Origin: Tricholomella constricta | Lineage: Eukaryota > Basidiomycota > Agaricomycetes > Agaricales > Lyophyllaceae | DNA length: 64,000 nucleotides | Assembly: GCA_013368375.1 (NCBI GenBank) | Contig: JAACJP010000046.1 | Coordinates: forward strand, 186,001-250,000 | Direction of reading: 5' to 3' | In this document: positions 60,592 to 64,000 of the stretch, in pieces | How positions within the stretch are numbered: position 1 is the stretch's first letter | How the letters are laid out: every line of letters begins with the position of its first letter | Translations under genes and position numbers: made by a program | Notes under the pieces: model-generated | What the model saw: only the letters and a program-made list of their open reading frames with translations | Told to the model about the DNA's origin: nothing | Databases searched by the model: none

Positions 60592-63500
60592 ATGATGCCC
60601 TTCACCTGTCTTCAATCTTGCGGTGCCTCTTTTCTGACTGAACGAGGCCTAGACCGACATCAGGACCATTGCGAGGAATTTCTCGCAGCCGACGAGGTGC
60701 AGAATACACTGCCCAACGCCCTCGAAATCATCGAGGAGAAAAGGGCGGCTAAAAAACGCAAACGAGAGGAGGAGTCACAGGCTCTCGAGGCGGGTCTGGC
60801 AGGCACAGTAAGTCGTTAACTTTTACTTAAGTCCGAATCTGTTTTAGCTGATGTTTGATATATACAGATAGACGAACCATCGCAGGATCAGCCCCTCATA
60901 TCAAGCCCACCCACTGCCGACGTCGAAATGGCTCCCTCTCCCCCTTCACTCACGATTATGGGTCGTGGTGCACGGACGAAGAAGCCAACATGGAAGCTGT
61001 TAGAGCGGCTTCCTGCAGCACCAACCCCATTACCACCTCAACCCCCCGTCGGGACTCAGGAAAATATTACAGTAGATGATCGTGATGAGACCCCACCCCC
61101 TGTTACTCAGCTTGCCTGGCAGGCGGCGGTACGGACTGTCCGCAACATATTCGGCCAATATCGCGAATATCCTACATGGCCTACACACAATCCCGATGAC
61201 ACAGTCTCTCTCGACGATCTTTCGAATACTGGGACCGCCCCAGCCACGGTGACTAGTCAATCCCCAGCGTATACTCTCCCAAACGACACCGATACTTCCA
61301 CTGCTGATCAGAAATACCATCCCTTTCGTAATGCATCTGTTTTTTGGCTGATGAACTGGATGTGGACGGGCTCTCCTATGAAGTCGATACTCGAGATGAT
61401 AAAGCTGGTAAACTTTCTCAAGTCGGACGACTTCGCAAAGGAAGACCTCGCCGATTTCGATATCCGGAAGGAGACGGCTGCGTTCGACAACGCAACTAAA
61501 TTCCAGCCACCAGATGGGTCTGAGACAGCATCGTCGTTCCCGAATGATGGATGGATCGAGTCTGATGTCTCCATTCAGGTTCCCGACGGCGAAAAGCACA
61601 CAACGGACACCATCCCCACATTTTCAATCCCTGGGCTACACTACCGCTCTCTGGTGGAGGTTATCAAGCGCACATTCAGCCACCTAACCGACCTTCACTA
61701 CACCCCCTTTCGAAATTTCTGGCAGACAGATGGAGCAGGCGAGGCTGAACGTATCCATGACGAGCTCTTTTCGTCGGATGCTATGCTCGAGGCACACGTG
61801 GAACTTCAACGACAGCCTTCTGAGCCTGGCTGCAACCTTGAACGTGTTGTAGCTGCATTGATGTTCTGGTCAGATGCGACACATCTCGCAAACTTCGGTC
61901 ACGCTGCACTATGGCCGATCTACCTGTGGTTCGGGAACCAATCCAAGTGGAATCGAGGCAAACCCTCCATGGGGTTGTGTCAACATATCGCATACATTCC
62001 AAAGGTACCATGCCTCCCAGAAGCCTAGAATAGATGCTCATGTGGCGTGGCCTCACAGCTTCCAGACTCCTTTGAGGATGACTATTTTGATCGCACAGGA
62101 AAGCCGCTCAGCCCCGAACTCCTCACGCATTGCCGGCGAGAGCTTCTACATGCGGTCTGGAAGTGCATCCTCGATGGGACTTTTATGCATGCATATAAGC
62201 ATGGTATAGTTATCGAATGCCCTGATGGCATTTCACGGCGATTTTATCCTCGCATTTTCACATATTCTGCTGATTATCCAGAGAAGTAACTTATTCTCAT
62301 CGTTGTTGTGAATCAGTCCAGCTCAACAATCTTGCAGAGTTCTACTGTCTACCATCCGCAACTTTGGACGCTGCCCATGCTCACGATGCACTATCCCAAA
62401 AGAGAAAATCCCTGAGCTTGGAACACATGTTGATTCCCGACGACGCGAAACCCACGCTCGCAAGGATACCTCGCCTCGCCGTTTCAATATTCGCCTTGCG
62501 CGGGAGTTTATTTATGAACACGGCTACGGCGTCAAGTCTGCTGCTGTTGAGAGAATCCTTGGAGCAGATTCCTCGGTGCCCACAGAAGTGAGGAGCATCT
62601 CTTCATCATGCGTTATGGGCCTCATGTTTTCTTACGTGACAGAATGCTTTTTCAATCCTTGCCAAGTCTCCATTCAATTTCTTTGCTATGCTGGCACCAG
62701 ACCTCTTGCACGAATATGAACTGGGTGTCTGGAAGGCGGTTTTGATTCACTTGATTCGGATACTTGTTGCCAATGGAGGAAATTCAGCGCAGGCGATGAA
62801 TCGGAGATACCGTCAAGTCCCGACATTTGGACGTTCTACCATTCGCCGTTTTTCGGACAACGTTGCGGGGCTGAAGAAGCTTGCAGCACGGAACTTCGAG
62901 GACCTCCTGCAAGTGAGTATTATTCAACTGCGCGATGACGGCCTTTTTCATGCTGATATCCGGCCTCAGTGCGCAATACCTGTTTTCGATGGACTCCTGG
63001 ATGATGAAGACAACGATATAATCATCACTCTCCTTTTCACCCTTGCAGAATGGCATGCCCTTGCAAAGCTCCGCCTTCACACGGAATCTACCATTCGATG
63101 GCTCGAACAGTCAACCACAGACCTTGGGCGCCAACTTCGTCAATTCGAAAGTGAGACATGCTCTCACTACGATACCAGAGAGCTTCCAAAGGAAGCTCGA
63201 GCCCGTGTCCGTCGCCAAGCACGCAAAACAGCAACATCTCAACGAGACAGTCCGGCACCTTCAGCGGACACGACAACACCTTCAATCAGAGGCAGGGGTA
63301 GGGCAAGAGGCAGAGGGAGAGGCACAAGAGGAACTGCGAGGGTCGCAAGGGGTAGGGGTGCTCCGCCTGCCACCGTGACAGCGGCACCTGACCCACCACT
63401 CGCCACCGCTCAACAGGAGCCTCAGGCTGCGCCTGCTTCGGAACCGAGCCCAAACAAAAAGTTTAACCTCCATCTTATCAAATTGCACGCTCTGGGAGAT

Positions 63501-64000
63501 TACGCGTCCTTCATCCGTCGTTTCGGAACAACAGACTCGTATTCCACTCAATCGGTAAGTACTGAACTGAATCAGATGTATCACGGGCTAATACAGTACA
63601 GGGTGAGCTTGAGCACAGAATGGTGAAGCGGTTCTACGCCCGCACAAACAAGAACCGAGCCGTCGCGCAAATGACTAGATTGGAGCGCCGCAATCAAGTG
63701 CTCATTCGACAGGCTCGTACCTTTCAAGCGACCCGAACGCCAAAAGGTGCTACAAAATCCACAGACCCTGTTTCTGCAGCCGCACCGCCACGTGTGCATC
63801 CTCGGCGCGTCCGACCGACTGTGGCTTTCCGTGAAAGCGAGCCGCTTCCCTCCACTCCTCTCGACTTTCACCACCACATTTCGGTGTCGCGTAACTTCCC
63901 TATTCACCTTCACTCATTCATCCTTGATAATGAGGGTGATCCGGCAATGGAAGTAAGTTGTATCAGGTTTATATCATTTTCCAATACTGACCCCTCATTC
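60592..64000 (+). CDS. Plavaka-family transposase, 3' end outside window
   Basis: Plavaka elements are DNA transposons of Agaricomycetes. Exons 60592-60807, 60868-62004, 62059-62285, 62338-62587, 62643-62912, 62970-63554 and 63602-63952 join in phase with no stop; the gene then continues past the edge. The N-terminus has a C2H2 finger (CLQSCGASFLTERGLDRHQDH). Exon 2 has FGQYREYPTWP, PGLHYRSLVEVIKRTF, FWSDATHLANFGHAALWPIY and GNQSKWNRGKPS. Exon 3 has GISRRFYPRIFTYSADYPEK. Exon 4 has KVLLSTIRNFGRCPCSRC. Exon 5 has LAPDLLHEYELGVWKAV and VPTFGRSTIRRFSDN. Exon 6 has CAIPVFDGLL, LHTESTIRWLEQ and an Arg-Gly-rich insert. Exon 7 has GELEHRMVKRFYARTNK. The unbroken frame suggests a recently active copy. 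Confidence 0.9.

Noticed and set aside
1..64000. tRNA, rRNA or mitochondrial sequence
   Set aside because: No cloverleaf-like A/B-box pairs, rRNA core sequences or AT-rich organelle composition were noticed on either strand; a covariance-model scan was not possible.

Overview
The window reads as nuclear DNA of a mushroom-forming basidiomycete (Agaricomycetes). Its genes are split by many introns of about 45-65 bp with GT..AG ends. It carries KDZ and Plavaka transposons, two families typical of these fungi, and a gene that looks like the basidiomycete DUF6698 family. All family assignments are made by reading translated motifs; no database search was run.

Positions 1-53115 form a tandem array of a 9.6-10.7 kb unit: A (1-22162, open at the left edge), B (22163-31741), C (31742-42431) and D (42432-53115). 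Each unit is about 7 kb of apparently non-coding, internally repetitive DNA followed by a secreted glycoside hydrolase family 92 (GH92, alpha-mannosidase) gene. Only the D gene runs past the array edge into unique sequence, giving a complete 15-exon, 801-residue reading (50757-53916). Copies B and C stop at the unit boundary and are closed by the same 29-codon in-frame tail (641 residues). Copy A has the same boundary and is also split by a 12.7 kb transposon. From about 27.1 to 52.5 kb the sequence looks perfectly periodic at 10,690 bp, whereas the first part of B is clearly diverged from C and D.

The transposon in copy A (9327-22000) is flanked by the 7-bp duplication gacaatg, and copies B-D supply the empty site. 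It carries a KDZ transposase on the minus strand, one further minus-strand gene (718 aa), two plus-strand genes of unknown function, and several tandem-repeat tracts. A 339-bp TA-flanked MITE with long inverted repeats sits in C and D but not in A or B.

The unique flank (53116-64000) holds two paralogous six-cysteine knottin-like secreted peptides, a DUF6698-like gene, a relic in which a deleted cytochrome P450 runs directly into a carnitine O-acetyltransferase fragment, and the 5' part of an apparently intact Plavaka transposase gene that leaves the window.

No rRNA, tRNA or CRISPR was seen.
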